A stretch of 64,000 nucleotides of DNA from Treponema bryantii (GTDB lineage: Bacteria; Spirochaetota; Spirochaetia; Treponematales; Treponemataceae), in assembly GCF_900113965.1 (NCBI RefSeq), contig NZ_FORI01000001.1:1-64000 (forward strand), read 5' to 3'. Under the pieces are notes generated by a model. That model was not told the origin of the DNA. It made no database searches and worked only from the letters and a program-made list of their open reading frames with translations. Of this stretch, positions 1 to 8,385 are shown piece by piece. How positions within the stretch are numbered: the stretch's first letter is position 1; each line of letters opens with the position of its first letter. The position numbers and the translations under genes are program-made.

Positions 1-210
1 TGCAACCCAGTACCAGGTAAAAATGCATTCCACTCCAACAACAATGTCCTTTCCAAAAGTATTGGTCACAAGCTCCAGATTATCTCTGGAACATTCCATG
101 TTTTTGTGGAATACAGTTTCCCCGATGTTGTTGATAACACAGATGTACATCGTTCTTGCGTGAAGGTCGATTCCAATGTAAAATTGATGCTGGTTCTTAT
201 AGAATCTCAT
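1..210 (-). CDS. IS110-family transposase, N-terminal part (runs off window)
   Basis: The first 70 residues of a minus-strand DEDD recombinase; the rest lies left of the window. Asp15 in the GID motif near the start and Glu61 in VGVE sit about 45 residues apart, matching the first two acidic residues of the IS110 DEDD RuvC-like site. IS110 enzymes move a circular element intermediate without long terminal inverted repeats, guided in studied members by a bridge RNA. The ATG at 210-208 follows a purine-rich GGGGGACC stretch. The C-terminal serine domain is not visible, so integrity cannot be judged. Confidence 0.82.
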   Translation of the reverse strand, partial: MRFYKNQHQFYIGIDLHARTMYICVINNIGETVFHKNMECSRDNLELVTNTFGKDIVVGVECIFTWYWVA

Positions 211-340
211 TAAGGTCCCCCTGTCGAATTAATTAGGATATTGTGCCCTGATGGACTTATCTATCTTAGCATGATAAAACTGGGGCCTTAATGATTTTCA
301 AAGTTTCGTAGCCGACACGCAGTCAAGCTCGCCTTTCTTT
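1..340 (-). mobile_element. IS110-type insertion sequence, transposase-proximal end
   Basis: The transposase start and about 130 bp of non-coding sequence upstream of it (211-340) form one end of the element. IS110 members lack clear terminal repeats, so the outer boundary cannot be fixed here. It must lie left of the toxin-antitoxin promoter at 345. The non-coding end of IS110-group elements is where the bridge RNA is normally encoded. Confidence 0.5.
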
Positions 341-344
341 TTTC

Positions 345-373
345 TTGTCTTATCAGTCTTTATATAGTATCAT
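345..373 (+). promoter_or_regulatory. Probable sigma70 promoter of the toxin-antitoxin pair
   Basis: TTGTCT at 345-350 and TATCAT at 368-373 are separated by 17 bp and lie 21 bp before the antitoxin ATG. A GGAG ribosome-binding site at 383-386 follows. Phd/YefM antitoxins usually repress their own promoter, so an operator may overlap; no strong dyad is evident. Confidence 0.5.
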
Positions 374-394
374 AAATGGACTGGAGAATATAAT

Positions 395-679
395 ATGATA
401 ACTAATATTCAAGAATGCATAAAACCCATTTCATATGTGAAAACAAATGCCGCAGACATGATGAATTTTGTTAATGACAGAAAAGAACCCTTAGTCATTA
501 CACAAAACGGAGAATCAAGAGCTGTATTAATTGATGTAGAATCATATCAGGAAATGAAGAATGCATTCAACTTATTAAGAATTATACAAGCTTCTGAGAA
601 ATCAATACAAAATGGGGAATGCAAACCTGCTTCTGAAGTCTTTGCAAATTTAAGAAGGAAGTATAATTGTGGAAAATGA
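395..679 (+). CDS. Phd/YefM-family antitoxin
   Basis: A 94-residue protein with the Phd/YefM fold: an N-terminal DNA-binding part with ITQNGESRAVLIDVESYQ at about residues 35-53, the family hallmark (strand, Asn-Gly turn, VL-x-S/D-x-E-x-Y/W), and a helical C-terminal tail expected to wrap the toxin. The family neutralises a RelE/ParE-type partner and autorepresses the operon. The start has GGAG 8 nt upstream. Its end overlaps the toxin start by 11 bp, the usual translational coupling. The strong AT bias, with neighbouring IS and attC-like sequence, suggests a mobile cassette. Confidence 0.88.
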   Translation: MITNIQECIKPISYVKTNAADMMNFVNDRKEPLVITQNGESRAVLIDVESYQEMKNAFNLLRIIQASEKSIQNGECKPASEVFANLRRKYNCGK

Positions 680-1004
680 AATAAAAAAAGTTGAAGTTTC
701 TCCATTTGCTCAAGATGATTTTAATGAAATAATAGAATATTATTCTTCGTATTCACAAGATTATGTTGAGACCACAATTTCAGAATTTGAAGAAAATGTA
801 ATGTCTTTACAACAACATCCAAAAAGCGGAAGAATTATTCCAGAACTTGAAAGACAAGGTATTACCCAATACAGAGAATTGATACAAGGTTATTATAGAA
901 TTGTTTACAAAATTTCTAAAGATAAAGTAGTAATTCTTACTGTTATTGATGGAAGAAGAAATTTTGAAGAAATAATTATTGAGAAGCTTTCTCGATATTT
1001 ATAG
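669..1004 (+). CDS. RelE/ParE-family toxin
   Basis: A 111-residue protein of the RelE/ParE superfamily. It starts at GTG 669 inside the antitoxin end. Family marks are VEVSPFAQDDFNEIIEYY at the N-terminus, the central HPKSGRIIPELE segment, YRELIQGYYRIVYKI, and a C-terminal VVILTVIDGRRNFEE strand. RelE members cut ribosome-bound mRNA and ParE members poison gyrase; sequence alone does not decide which applies, although the FAQDDF and GRRNF pattern is common in ParE/YoeB-like chromosomal toxins. No truncation is seen, so the pair looks functional. Confidence 0.88.
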   Translation: MENEIKKVEVSPFAQDDFNEIIEYYSSYSQDYVETTISEFEENVMSLQQHPKSGRIIPELERQGITQYRELIQGYYRIVYKISKDKVVILTVIDGRRNFEEIIIEKLSRYL

Positions 1005-1011
1005 AGACGAA

Positions 1012-1077
1012 ACCTAACATGCCCTTCAAATCGAATGTCGGGTCAAGTCGCAAAAGCGTTTAAGCGCGTAGTTACAC
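1012..1077 (+). other. attC-like recombination site candidate
   Basis: ACCTAAC at 1012-1018 fits the attC R'' consensus RYYYAAC exactly and is followed by an L''-like GCCCTTCAA. A right side TTTAAGCGCGTAGTTACAC ends at 1077. It resembles the reverse complement of the left arm with several mismatches, and GTTACAC deviates from GTTRRRY at one base. The 66-bp length is in the attC range and the position right behind a TA pair fits an integron cassette. The imperfect right half keeps confidence low. Confidence 0.33.
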
Positions 1078-1114
1078 GGACGCCCGCACTGGGGTGTTTC
1101 CGAAGAGGTGAAAA

Positions 1115-2020
1115 ATGAAAAAAAGATTTCTGATTTCAATTATTGCATTATTCGTAATGTCTGCATTATTCGCACAGAGTAATTCAGAACAATTCTGGAA
1201 CCTCTGGCAGGATGATAAATATGATGAAGCAACAGAGTTCCTGGGAAAGTGGGAAAAGAAAAGTAAGAAAGATCCGGAACTTTATGTCTGCTATTTCAAT
1301 ATGTACATTATGCAGGCGAGAAATGAACAGATGCATGTTGAATCATTCTTGCCACCGAATTTTAATGGACAATACATGGAAGGCAAAAATGAGAACGGTG
1401 ATAAAATCTATATTTATTCTGTAATTGAATATGATGATGATTTATGTGCCAAAGCTTTTGAATATATTGATAAAGGACTTTCCTATAATCCAAAACGCCT
1501 TGATATGCATTTTGGAAAAGCTCAGCTTTACTTTATGCTTGCAGAATACGAAAAGCAGGCCGAAGTCATTAAACATATCATGGAGCTGAATAAAAAATAC
1601 AAAGATTCATGGTTATGGTCGAATAACGAAACAATCAAATCTGCTCAAGTTGGATTTGCGGCATCTATTCATGAATATATTTTGAAATGGTATAACACAA
1701 AGAATCCTGCAACATATCCAATGATGAAAGAAATCTCTGCTCTGTATGTGGAACAATATCCTGATGATATAAGGGCATATAATGATGCAGGCATTGCCGC
1801 AATGTTTACAAATGATCTGGAGTCAGCAAAAAAATATTTCCAGAAAGGCTATGAGTTAGATCCATCTGATATGATATTGCTCGGTAACCTTGCACGGATC
1901 TGCTATAATCTTGGAGATACTGAGACAGCATATAAATATTATAAAATAATGTCAGAATCTGAAAATCCTGATGAAAGTGAATACGCAAAAAATATTCTCA
2001 AAAATTATTTTAATGAATAA
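1115..2020 (+). CDS. Exported TPR-repeat protein
   Basis: 301 residues beginning with a signal peptide (MKKR, a hydrophobic stretch to about residue 20, likely cleavage after LFAQ). The mature part holds TPR-like helix pairs: a degenerate one near residues 25-60, one near 110-150, and a clear tandem pair at about 220-290 (AYNDAGIAAMFTNDLESAKKY, then GNLARICYNLGDTETAYKYY). TPR proteins act as protein-interaction scaffolds, here probably in the periplasm. GAGGTG lies 5 nt before the ATG. No specific partner is indicated; the following gene starts 21 bp downstream. Confidence 0.8.
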   Translation: MKKRFLISIIALFVMSALFAQSNSEQFWNLWQDDKYDEATEFLGKWEKKSKKDPELYVCYFNMYIMQARNEQMHVESFLPPNFNGQYMEGKNENGDKIYIYSVIEYDDDLCAKAFEYIDKGLSYNPKRLDMHFGKAQLYFMLAEYEKQAEVIKHIMELNKKYKDSWLWSNNETIKSAQVGFAASIHEYILKWYNTKNPATYPMMKEISALYVEQYPDDIRAYNDAGIAAMFTNDLESAKKYFQKGYELDPSDMILLGNLARICYNLGDTETAYKYYKIMSESENPDESEYAKNILKNYFNE

Positions 2021-2041
2021 ACTTTTGCCATATTAAAAATA

Positions 2042-2947
2042 ATGACTGATATAAAATCCACCGCGCATTATCATCTTCCTGGCCTCTTTGAGTTTTACGA
2101 ACTGTACAAGTTGTTTCTGCCTTTGTACCGGGAACACCGAGAGTGGTTTTATGATTGGTGTGATATCGGTTCGATTTATGGAGCTCCATCGGATTGTCTT
2201 TGGGGCGGCGGCAGGGCTGCTTTTGGTGATGCTGATGTTGAAGATGTAATTGCGCTTATAGAAGAATTTGGGATTTCTGCAAGACTCACGTTCAGCAATT
2301 CTTTACTTCGCGAAGAACACCTTGCATACAAAAAGTGTAATGAGCTTTGTAAAAAGTTTGCAAAAAATGCCGGCCGTCATGGTGTGATTGTTCATTCTGA
2401 TTTACTGGTAAATTACCTAAAAACAAATTATCCTGAGCTTTATCTTATTTCTTCTACGACAAAAGTTCTTACAGATTTTGATGTTTTTGAAACCGAACTG
2501 AATCGCCCCGAGTTTAGCTTTGTAGTTCCAGACTTTCGGCTAAACAAAACTTTTGACAGATTAAAATCTCTTTCTCAAACTCAAAAAGACAAAGTTGAAT
2601 TTCTCTGTAATGAATGCTGCGACTTTGGCTGTAAAAACCGTAAAGTGTGCTACGAAAATGTAAGCCGTAAAAATCTTGGAGAGGAAATTTCTGATCACAA
2701 ATGCACTTCTCCGGACGCAGCTGGCGGTTACCGTTTTTCTCTTGCAATGAAAAATCCTGCCTTTATTGGCACAAAAGATATTCTAGAAACTTACCTGCCA
2801 ATGGGTTTTACAAACTTTAAACTTGAAGGCCGTGGTCTTGGCAGTGCCATTATTCTTGAGTTCCTTTTATATTACATGACTAAGCCGGAATATCAGCTTC
2901 AGGTTCGTGAAGCTGTTTATCTGGATTCCATGCTCGATCTTTTTTAA
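2042..2947 (+). CDS. U32-peptidase-like TIM-barrel protein with cysteine cluster
   Basis: 301 residues, no signal peptide. The layout recalls the U32/UbiU-UbiV-like family: an N-terminal SIYGAPSDCLWGGGR region, a middle TIM-barrel-like part (LISSTTKVLTDFD, FVVPDFRLN), a cysteine cluster at about residues 188-204 (CNECCDFGCKNRKVC) and, near the end, FKLEGRG, which resembles the conserved K-I-E-G-R of U32 proteins. Characterised relatives use clustered cysteines to hold an iron-sulfur cluster in RNA or cofactor hydroxylation. The assignment is by motif resemblance; the substrate is unknown. It starts 21 bp after the TPR gene with no strong Shine-Dalgarno. Confidence 0.45.
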   Translation: MTDIKSTAHYHLPGLFEFYELYKLFLPLYREHREWFYDWCDIGSIYGAPSDCLWGGGRAAFGDADVEDVIALIEEFGISARLTFSNSLLREEHLAYKKCNELCKKFAKNAGRHGVIVHSDLLVNYLKTNYPELYLISSTTKVLTDFDVFETELNRPEFSFVVPDFRLNKTFDRLKSLSQTQKDKVEFLCNECCDFGCKNRKVCYENVSRKNLGEEISDHKCTSPDAAGGYRFSLAMKNPAFIGTKDILETYLPMGFTNFKLEGRGLGSAIILEFLLYYMTKPEYQLQVREAVYLDSMLDLF

Positions 2948-2973
2948 AAACAAAATATTATTCCCCTCTCAGA

Positions 2974-3002
2974 TTGACATATACCCCCACTGGGTATATA
3001 CT
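2974..3002 (+). promoter_or_regulatory. csoR-copA promoter with CsoR operator 1 in the spacer
   Basis: TTGACA at 2974-2979 and TATACT at 2997-3002 are 17 bp apart, a near-consensus sigma70 promoter. A palindrome TATACCC-N5-GGGTATA at 2980-2998 fills the whole spacer. CsoR-type copper repressors bind GC-centred T-A-C-C-C/G-G-G-T-A dyads at this position and release on Cu(I), so copper should switch the promoter on. Confidence 0.85.
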
Positions 3003-3014
3003 CCCAATTGATTG

Positions 3015-3031
3015 ATACCCCACAGGGGTAT
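3015..3031 (+). promoter_or_regulatory. CsoR operator 2
   Basis: ATACCCC-ACA-GGGGTAT is a 17-bp palindrome with 7-bp arms, 35 bp centre-to-centre from operator 1 and just downstream of the likely transcription start. Two operators on one side of the helix suggest cooperative repression by CsoR tetramers. A GGAGG ribosome-binding site at 3037-3041 follows. Confidence 0.75.
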
Positions 3032-3047
3032 ACAACGGAGGATATAT

Positions 3048-3362
3048 ATGACTACCAAAGAAAGTGAATGTCCGCACTGTTCCGGTAAACACAAGGAACG
3101 AGAAGAGGCCGAAAAAAAAGATCTGATGAATCGCCTCAAACGAATTGAAGGACAGGTTCGCGGTGTTGAAGGCATGCTCGAAAGCGGCGCTTACTGTACA
3201 GATATTCTTATGCAGGTTTCTGCAATCTCAAGTGCACTCAACAGCTTCAATAAAGTTTTACTTGGAAATCATGTGAAGACTTGTGTTGCAGAAAATATCC
3301 GTTCTGGAAATGATGAAGTTATTGATGAACTCGTAACTGCTCTTCAGAAGCTCATGAAATAA
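3048..3362 (+). CDS. csoR: Copper-sensing transcriptional repressor CsoR
   Basis: 104 residues, all-helical CsoR/RcnR family. Diagnostic parts are [15 protein letters not shown] in helix 1 and the Cu(I) ligand set: Cys in SGAYCTDIL, then His and Cys in GNHVKTCV, matching the Cys-His-Cys trigonal site. An extra N-terminal CPHC could bind metal too. An upstream TTG at 3012 would extend the protein by 12 residues across the operator, but ATG 3048 has GGAGG at ideal spacing and is preferred. It represses its own operon with copA, 10 bp downstream. Confidence 0.93.
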   Translation: MTTKESECPHCSGKHKEREEAEKKDLMNRLKRIEGQVRGVEGMLESGAYCTDILMQVSAISSALNSFNKVLLGNHVKTCVAENIRSGNDEVIDELVTALQKLMK

Positions 3363-3372
3363 GGGGGCTTTT

Positions 3373-5937
3373 ATGGAACAATTTAATGTAACTGGTATGA
3401 GCTGTGCGGCCTGCCAGACTCGGGTTGAAAAAGCTGTAAGTGCTGTGCCCGGAGTAAAAAGCTGCGCGGTAAGTTTGTTAACTAATTCAATGGGCGTAGA
3501 AGGTGATGCTTCCGCTAAGGCTATTATTCAGGCTGTTGAAGCAGCGGGATATGGAGCGAGTACAAAAGTGACTGGCCGGAACTCTGCTGGCGAAAAGTCT
3601 GGAAAGCAGAATGCAGCAGACTCTCTAAAAGACACAGAAACTCCAAAAATGAAAAAGCGCCTGATTGCATCTATAATTCTTTTGATTCCGCTGATGTATG
3701 TTTCAATGGGACACATGATGTGGAACTGGCCGCTTCCCCCTTTTCTAGATGGAAACCACGTTGCAATGGGGCTTTATGAACTTTTGATTTCTGCGCTTAT
3801 TATGGTGATAAATCAGAAGTTTTTTATAAGCGGATTTAAGGGGCTGATTCACCACTCGCCGAATATGGACACTCTGATTGCTCTGGGTGCAACTGCTTCG
3901 TTCGGCTACAGCGTGTTCGCACTTTTTGCAATGACCAGTGCTGTGCTACAGGCAGATCAGGCGCAGATTTCTTACTATATGGATCAGTTCTATTTTGAAT
4001 CTGCTGCAACGATTCTTACTTTGATTACTGTTGGAAAACTGCTCGAAGCAAAATCTAAGGGAAAGACAACCAACGCGCTTAAGGCTTTGATGAATCTTGC
4101 GCCGGAAACTGCTGTACTTCTCGTAGACGGTGTTGAAAAGACAGTACCGGTTGAGGCAGTTAAAGTCGGCGATCTGTTCGTTGTACGCCCTGGCGATAAG
4201 ATTCCTGTAGACGGAATTGTAACCGAAGGCCAGAGTGCCGTAAACGAATCTGCTTTGACAGGTGAAAGTATTCCTGTTGAAAAGCAGACCGGTGATAAAA
4301 TATCTTCTGCAACAATAAATACATCAGGCTATATGGTATGCCATGCAACACGTGTTGGTGAAGACACTACCCTTTCAGAAATTATCCGCATGGTAAGTGA
4401 TGCCGCTGCAACTAAAGCACCAATTGCAAAAATTGCTGATAAGGTTTCGGGCGTGTTTGTTCCGGTTGTAATTACAATTGCTCTTGTGACATTCGAAGCC
4501 TGGCTGATTGCAGGTCAGACCCTTGGTTATGCAATTGCGCGCGCTGTTTCTGTTTTAGTAATAAGCTGCCCTTGTGCGCTTGGACTTGCTACACCTGTTG
4601 CAATTATGGTTGGAAACGGCATTGGTGCTAAGTCTGGTATTCTTTTCAAAACTTCTGCTTCGCTTGAACAGGCTAGCCGAATTCAGATTATTGCACTTGA
4701 TAAAACCGGCACCATCACAACCGGCGTTATGAAGGTAACTGATGTTGTTACAGCAGAAGGTGTGAATGAGGCAGAACTTGTTTCTGCTGCAAGTTCACTC
4801 GAAGCAAAAAGCGAACACCCGATTTCAAAAGCCATTGCACTTTATGCAAACCAGAAAGGCGCTGCAACATCAGAGACAACAGACTTTGAAGTTGTAGCAG
4901 GAAACGGACTTAAGGCACGCATAAATAGCGAAACAGTTTTCGGTGGTAATGCGGAATATATTGTCAAGGTCTCTGGTGTAGACATCTCTCCTCTCAAGGA
5001 AAAAATTTCCGAACTCTCTGCCCAGGGAAAAACACCAGTTCTCTTCGCAAAGGAAAACAAACTTCTCGGCATAATTTCCGTAGCAGATACAATCAAAGAA
5101 GATTCCCCAGCTGCCATAAATCAGCTTAAGAACATGGGACTCCACGTTGTAATGCTCACAGGAGACAACGAAACTACAGCACGAACAATTGGTGCCCAGG
5201 CCGGAGTCGACGAAGTAATTGCTTCAGTAAAACCGGACGGAAAAGAAGAAGTAATCCGCAATCTTATGAAGAACGGAAAAGTTATGATGGTAGGAGATGG
5301 AATCAACGACGCCCCTGCGCTCACCACCGCAGATCTTGGAATTGCAATTGGCGCTGGAACAGATGTTGCGATAGATGCTGCAGATGTTGTACTGATGAAG
5401 AACAGCCTGCTCGACGTCGCAGCCGCCATCCGCATCTCACGAAGCACACTGCGTAACATCCACGAAAATCTCTTCTGGGCCTTCTTCTACAATGTGATTG
5501 GAATTCCACTTGCGGCCGGCTGTTATGTTGCAGCTTTCGGCTGGAGCTTAAATCCAATGTTTGGAGCAGCGGCAATGGGACTTTCAAGCTTCTGCGTAGT
5601 TACAAACGCTCTGCGCTTAAACTTCGTAAAACCATACGACTCAAGTCGCGATAAATCAGTGAAAAATCCCGTAAAGGGAAATCTTATAAATACAGAGGTG
5701 GTTTCAGGTAAAGCCACACTCGAGGAGAACTCTATGAAAATCAATGTAAAAGGTATGATGTGCGGACACTGCGAAATGCACGTAAAAAAAGCTCTTGAAG
5801 CAATCGATGGAATTACATCTGCAACAGCTTCACACGAATCAGGCACTGTAACAATCGAAACTTCAAAAGCTGTAGATGAAGCAGCAATCAAAGCAGCCGT
5901 AGAAGAAGCTGGCTACGAATACTGCGGCAACTGCTAA
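3373..5937 (+). CDS. copA: Copper-exporting P1B-type ATPase with C-terminal CopZ domain
   Basis: 854 residues, Cu(I)-translocating inner-membrane ATPase. In order: N-terminal heavy-metal-associated domain with GMSCAAC (Cys11, Cys14); transmembrane helices from about residue 95; actuator TGES near 297; CPC metal site in SCPCALG (Cys399-Pro-Cys401); phosphorylated Asp443 in DKTGT; nucleotide-domain SEHP and GDGINDAP; final helices with YN and MxxSS copper ligands. Unusually, a second domain with GMMCGHC (Cys797, Cys800) closes the protein; such a domain is normally N-terminal or a separate CopZ. It is co-transcribed with csoR, 10 bp apart, and ends overlapping the convergent MFS stop. Confidence 0.95.
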   Translation: MEQFNVTGMSCAACQTRVEKAVSAVPGVKSCAVSLLTNSMGVEGDASAKAIIQAVEAAGYGASTKVTGRNSAGEKSGKQNAADSLKDTETPKMKKRLIASIILLIPLMYVSMGHMMWNWPLPPFLDGNHVAMGLYELLISALIMVINQKFFISGFKGLIHHSPNMDTLIALGATASFGYSVFALFAMTSAVLQADQAQISYYMDQFYFESAATILTLITVGKLLEAKSKGKTTNALKALMNLAPETAVLLVDGVEKTVPVEAVKVGDLFVVRPGDKIPVDGIVTEGQSAVNESALTGESIPVEKQTGDKISSATINTSGYMVCHATRVGEDTTLSEIIRMVSDAAATKAPIAKIADKVSGVFVPVVITIALVTFEAWLIAGQTLGYAIARAVSVLVISCPCALGLATPVAIMVGNGIGAKSGILFKTSASLEQASRIQIIALDKTGTITTGVMKVTDVVTAEGVNEAELVSAASSLEAKSEHPISKAIALYANQKGAATSETTDFEVVAGNGLKARINSETVFGGNAEYIVKVSGVDISPLKEKISELSAQGKTPVLFAKENKLLGIISVADTIKEDSPAAINQLKNMGLHVVMLTGDNETTARTIGAQAGVDEVIASVKPDGKEEVIRNLMKNGKVMMVGDGINDAPALTTADLGIAIGAGTDVAIDAADVVLMKNSLLDVAAAIRISRSTLRNIHENLFWAFFYNVIGIPLAAGCYVAAFGWSLNPMFGAAAMGLSSFCVVTNALRLNFVKPYDSSRDKSVKNPVKGNLINTEVVSGKATLEENSMKINVKGMMCGHCEMHVKKALEAIDGITSATASHESGTVTIETSKAVDEAAIKAAVEEAGYEYCGNC
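5734..5937 (+). CDS. Candidate internal translation product: CopZ-like copper chaperone
   Basis: Met788 of the ATPase is an ATG at 5734-5736 with a GAGGAG at 5722-5727, 6 nt upstream. This is a complete translation start in the ATPase reading frame. The product would be 67 residues with GMMCGHC, exactly the size and fold of CopZ. Either a once separate copZ was fused to copA when the stop was lost, or both the long ATPase and a free chaperone are made, analogous in outcome to the E. coli CopA frameshift product. The domain is clear; separate expression is an inference. Confidence 0.5.
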   Translation: MKINVKGMMCGHCEMHVKKALEAIDGITSATASHESGTVTIETSKAVDEAAIKAAVEEAGYEYCGNC

Positions 5938-7127
5938 CTAGTCTTTTTTGTAATAGCCGGAATCAGAAGAATCATCACAATCAGAACTACAGGAAAAATG
6001 GTTCCGGCGAGCAGTCCCGCCTTAAGGTTATTGCTGAAAACCTGTGAAATATTTCCAACAATAGCAGGGCCGGCTGCTCCACCTAAATCTCCAGACATGG
6101 CGAGCATTGCAAAGAGTGCGGTGCCGCCTTTTGGAATTCTTGGAGAGCAGATACTGATTGTTCCCGGCCACATAATTGCAACTGAGAAGCCACAAAATAT
6201 ACAGCCCAAAAGTCCGAGAATTGGAACTGATGAAAGAGAAGCAAGCAGATAACTTACAAGACACAAGGCTCCAGAAAAAATCATAAAGTGCATAAGATTC
6301 AATTTATGACCAAACTTTCCAAAGATTGCACGAACTGTTCCCATCGCAACTGCAAAGAGACAAGGGCCTGCAAGATCACCAATATTTTTTGAAAGTCCCA
6401 AAGCAGACTCCGCAAAAGCCGAAGCCCACTGTGCCATTGAAAGCTCAGAAGCACCTGCACAAATCATAAGAATAACTGCCACCCAGAAAAGCGGAAGCTT
6501 GAACAGTGCCACAAGGCCCATTCCTTTTTCGCCGCCATTTGGCTGCTCAATCGGGCAAGTTGCAAAATTATAAATATTGTAAAGTGGAATTACTGCCCAG
6601 ATGCAGGCAAGGATTTTCCAGTTCTCAATTCCCGCAAACTTAAAGAAGAGTGTAGAAATCACAATTACGCCCACAGAGCCCCAGCAGTAAAACGAATGCA
6701 AAAGGCTCATAACGGCTTCCTTGTGCTCAAACGGGCAAGCCTCAACAATCGGACTTCCAAGCACTTCAACAAGGCCGCTTCCAATTGCATAAACAACAAC
6801 ACTTATTATGATTCCAACAAACGGATCTGAAAACAAATCCGGCAAGAAAGCAAGCAGAAGCAAACCCGCAGCCGAACACAAACAAGAAGTTATGATGCAT
6901 TTTCTGTAGCCGATTTTATCCACAACCTGAGCACAAATGATATCAACAACAAGCTGAGTAAGAAAAAATACAGCTGGAATAAGAGCAATTTTTCCAAGTG
7001 AAACTTCGTAACTTTTATTGAACATCAAAAAAAGAAGCGGCGTAAAATTTGCAGTAATCGCCTGAGTAATAAAGCCAAGATAGCAGGCAAGAAGAGTCTT
7101 ATTATATTTCTGTGGGTTGTCGTTCAT
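5934..7127 (-). CDS. Major facilitator superfamily transporter
   Basis: 397 residues with about 12 hydrophobic segments in two halves, the MFS arrangement. The loop after helix 2 carries DKIGYRKC, a version of the MFS signature D-x-x-G-R-[KR]. The pattern resembles the FucP/NHP-like sugar transporter branch, but no substrate residues can be read. ATG 7127 has AAGGAGAT 5 nt upstream; an extended start at 7154 adds nine residues without support. The stop overlaps the copA stop on the opposite strand, so the two genes are convergent with no room for a separate terminator. Confidence 0.8.
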   Translation of the reverse strand: MNDNPQKYNKTLLACYLGFITQAITANFTPLLFLMFNKSYEVSLGKIALIPAVFFLTQLVVDIICAQVVDKIGYRKCIITSCLCSAAGLLLLAFLPDLFSDPFVGIIISVVVYAIGSGLVEVLGSPIVEACPFEHKEAVMSLLHSFYCWGSVGVIVISTLFFKFAGIENWKILACIWAVIPLYNIYNFATCPIEQPNGGEKGMGLVALFKLPLFWVAVILMICAGASELSMAQWASAFAESALGLSKNIGDLAGPCLFAVAMGTVRAIFGKFGHKLNLMHFMIFSGALCLVSYLLASLSSVPILGLLGCIFCGFSVAIMWPGTISICSPRIPKGGTALFAMLAMSGDLGGAAGPAIVGNISQVFSNNLKAGLLAGTIFPVVLIVMILLIPAITKKTS

Positions 7128-7359
7128 GAAAAATCTCCTTAGACACTCTAACATATCACAACTAAAAACGTAAAAGAAGATAGAAAATCACTTTTTATTG
7201 TAAAAAAACACTATATAAAATTTGACCGCGCCGACAAAGCAATGTACAAAAATAAACTCAAACTCAAAAAAGAAGAAAGCCTGCAGGGATAATTTTTTCA
7301 GGCTACTAGAATCTATACCGACGCATATGCTATCTTAAAAAAAAGAGGTAAATAGAAAA

Positions 7360-8385
7360 ATGCTGTCGTTCGAAAGTGATTATATTGAAGGTGCGCATCC
7401 AAAGATTTTAGAAGCACTGACAAAAACTAATATGGAATGCCTTTCCGGCTATGGGGCAGATGCTTACACAAAATCTGCAAGAGAAAAAATTGCCGCTGCC
7501 TGTTCTCTGCCAGATGCTCAGATTGCTTTTTTGACTGGCGGTACTCAGACTAATCAGATTGTAATTGATACTATGCTTCATCAGTATGAAGGCGTGGTTG
7601 CGACACAAAGCGGACATATAAGTGTTCACGAAGCCGGCGCAATTGAGTTTACCGGACGAAAAGTTTTAACACTCCCTGCCCACAACGGAAAGATTGATGC
7701 GGCAGAACTTGATTCTTATATCACAGATTTTTACAACGACGGAAATCATGAACATATGGTTTTCCCGGGAATGGTATATATTTCACACCCTACAGAATAT
7801 GGCACTCTGTATTCAAAAAAAGAACTGACCGAGATCTCTACCACCTGCCGTAAACATAAAATCCCGCTATTTCTTGATGGCGCCCGCCTTGGCTACGGTC
7901 TTATGAGCAAACAGACAGATTTAACTATGACTGATATTGCAGAGCTTTGTGATGTTTTTTACATTGGCGGAACAAAGGTTGGCGCTCTATGCGGAGAAGC
8001 AGTTGTCTTCACAAAGAAAAATATGCCTCTTCATTTTGAGCATCTGGTTAAGAAGCACGGAGCACTTTTGGCAAAGGGCCGTCTTTTAGCAATTCAGTTT
8101 GATACTCTTTTTACTGATGATTTATATTTTGAAATCAGCCGCAATGCAATTGAGCGTGCAGAAGAACTTAAAAATCTCTTCATCAAAAAAGGTTATAAGT
8201 TCTTTATAGATTCACCAACTAACCAGCAGTTTGTTATTCTTGAAAACGAAAAGCTCAAAGAGCTTCAGAAAAATGTGAAGTTCAGCTTCTGGGAAAAATA
8301 TGATGAGACTCATACCGTAGTAAGATTTGCAACCAGCTGGGCAACCACAAGCGAAAAGATTGCCGAACTAGAAAAATTACTTTAG
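7360..8385 (+). CDS. ltaE: Low-specificity threonine aldolase (PLP enzyme)
   Basis: 341 residues of the beta-eliminating lyase/threonine aldolase family, cleaving L-threonine or allo-threonine to glycine and acetaldehyde in the cytosol. FLTGGTQTNQ is the phosphate-binding start, Asp173 in FLDGARLG should pair with the pyridine nitrogen of PLP, and Lys206 in YIGGTKVGAL is the expected Schiff-base lysine. Length fits the family. AAAGAGG lies upstream of the ATG. Its stop overlaps the convergent CPBP gene by 4 bp. Confidence 0.9.
   Translation: MLSFESDYIEGAHPKILEALTKTNMECLSGYGADAYTKSAREKIAAACSLPDAQIAFLTGGTQTNQIVIDTMLHQYEGVVATQSGHISVHEAGAIEFTGRKVLTLPAHNGKIDAAELDSYITDFYNDGNHEHMVFPGMVYISHPTEYGTLYSKKELTEISTTCRKHKIPLFLDGARLGYGLMSKQTDLTMTDIAELCDVFYIGGTKVGALCGEAVVFTKKNMPLHFEHLVKKHGALLAKGRLLAIQFDTLFTDDLYFEISRNAIERAEELKNLFIKKGYKFFIDSPTNQQFVILENEKLKELQKNVKFSFWEKYDETHTVVRFATSWATTSEKIAELEKLL

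Noticed and set aside
3012-3047. TTG 3012 as csoR start
   Set aside because: It would place coding sequence over operator 2; ATG 3048 has a GGAGG at ideal distance.
5121-5891. Minus-strand frames opposite copA
   Set aside because: Ser/Ala-rich antisense shadows of a gene with complete P-type ATPase motifs.
7155-7359. Riboswitch upstream of the threonine aldolase
   Set aside because: Only a weak GCCTG...CAGGC stem is seen at 7280-7304; no known aptamer core can be recognised.
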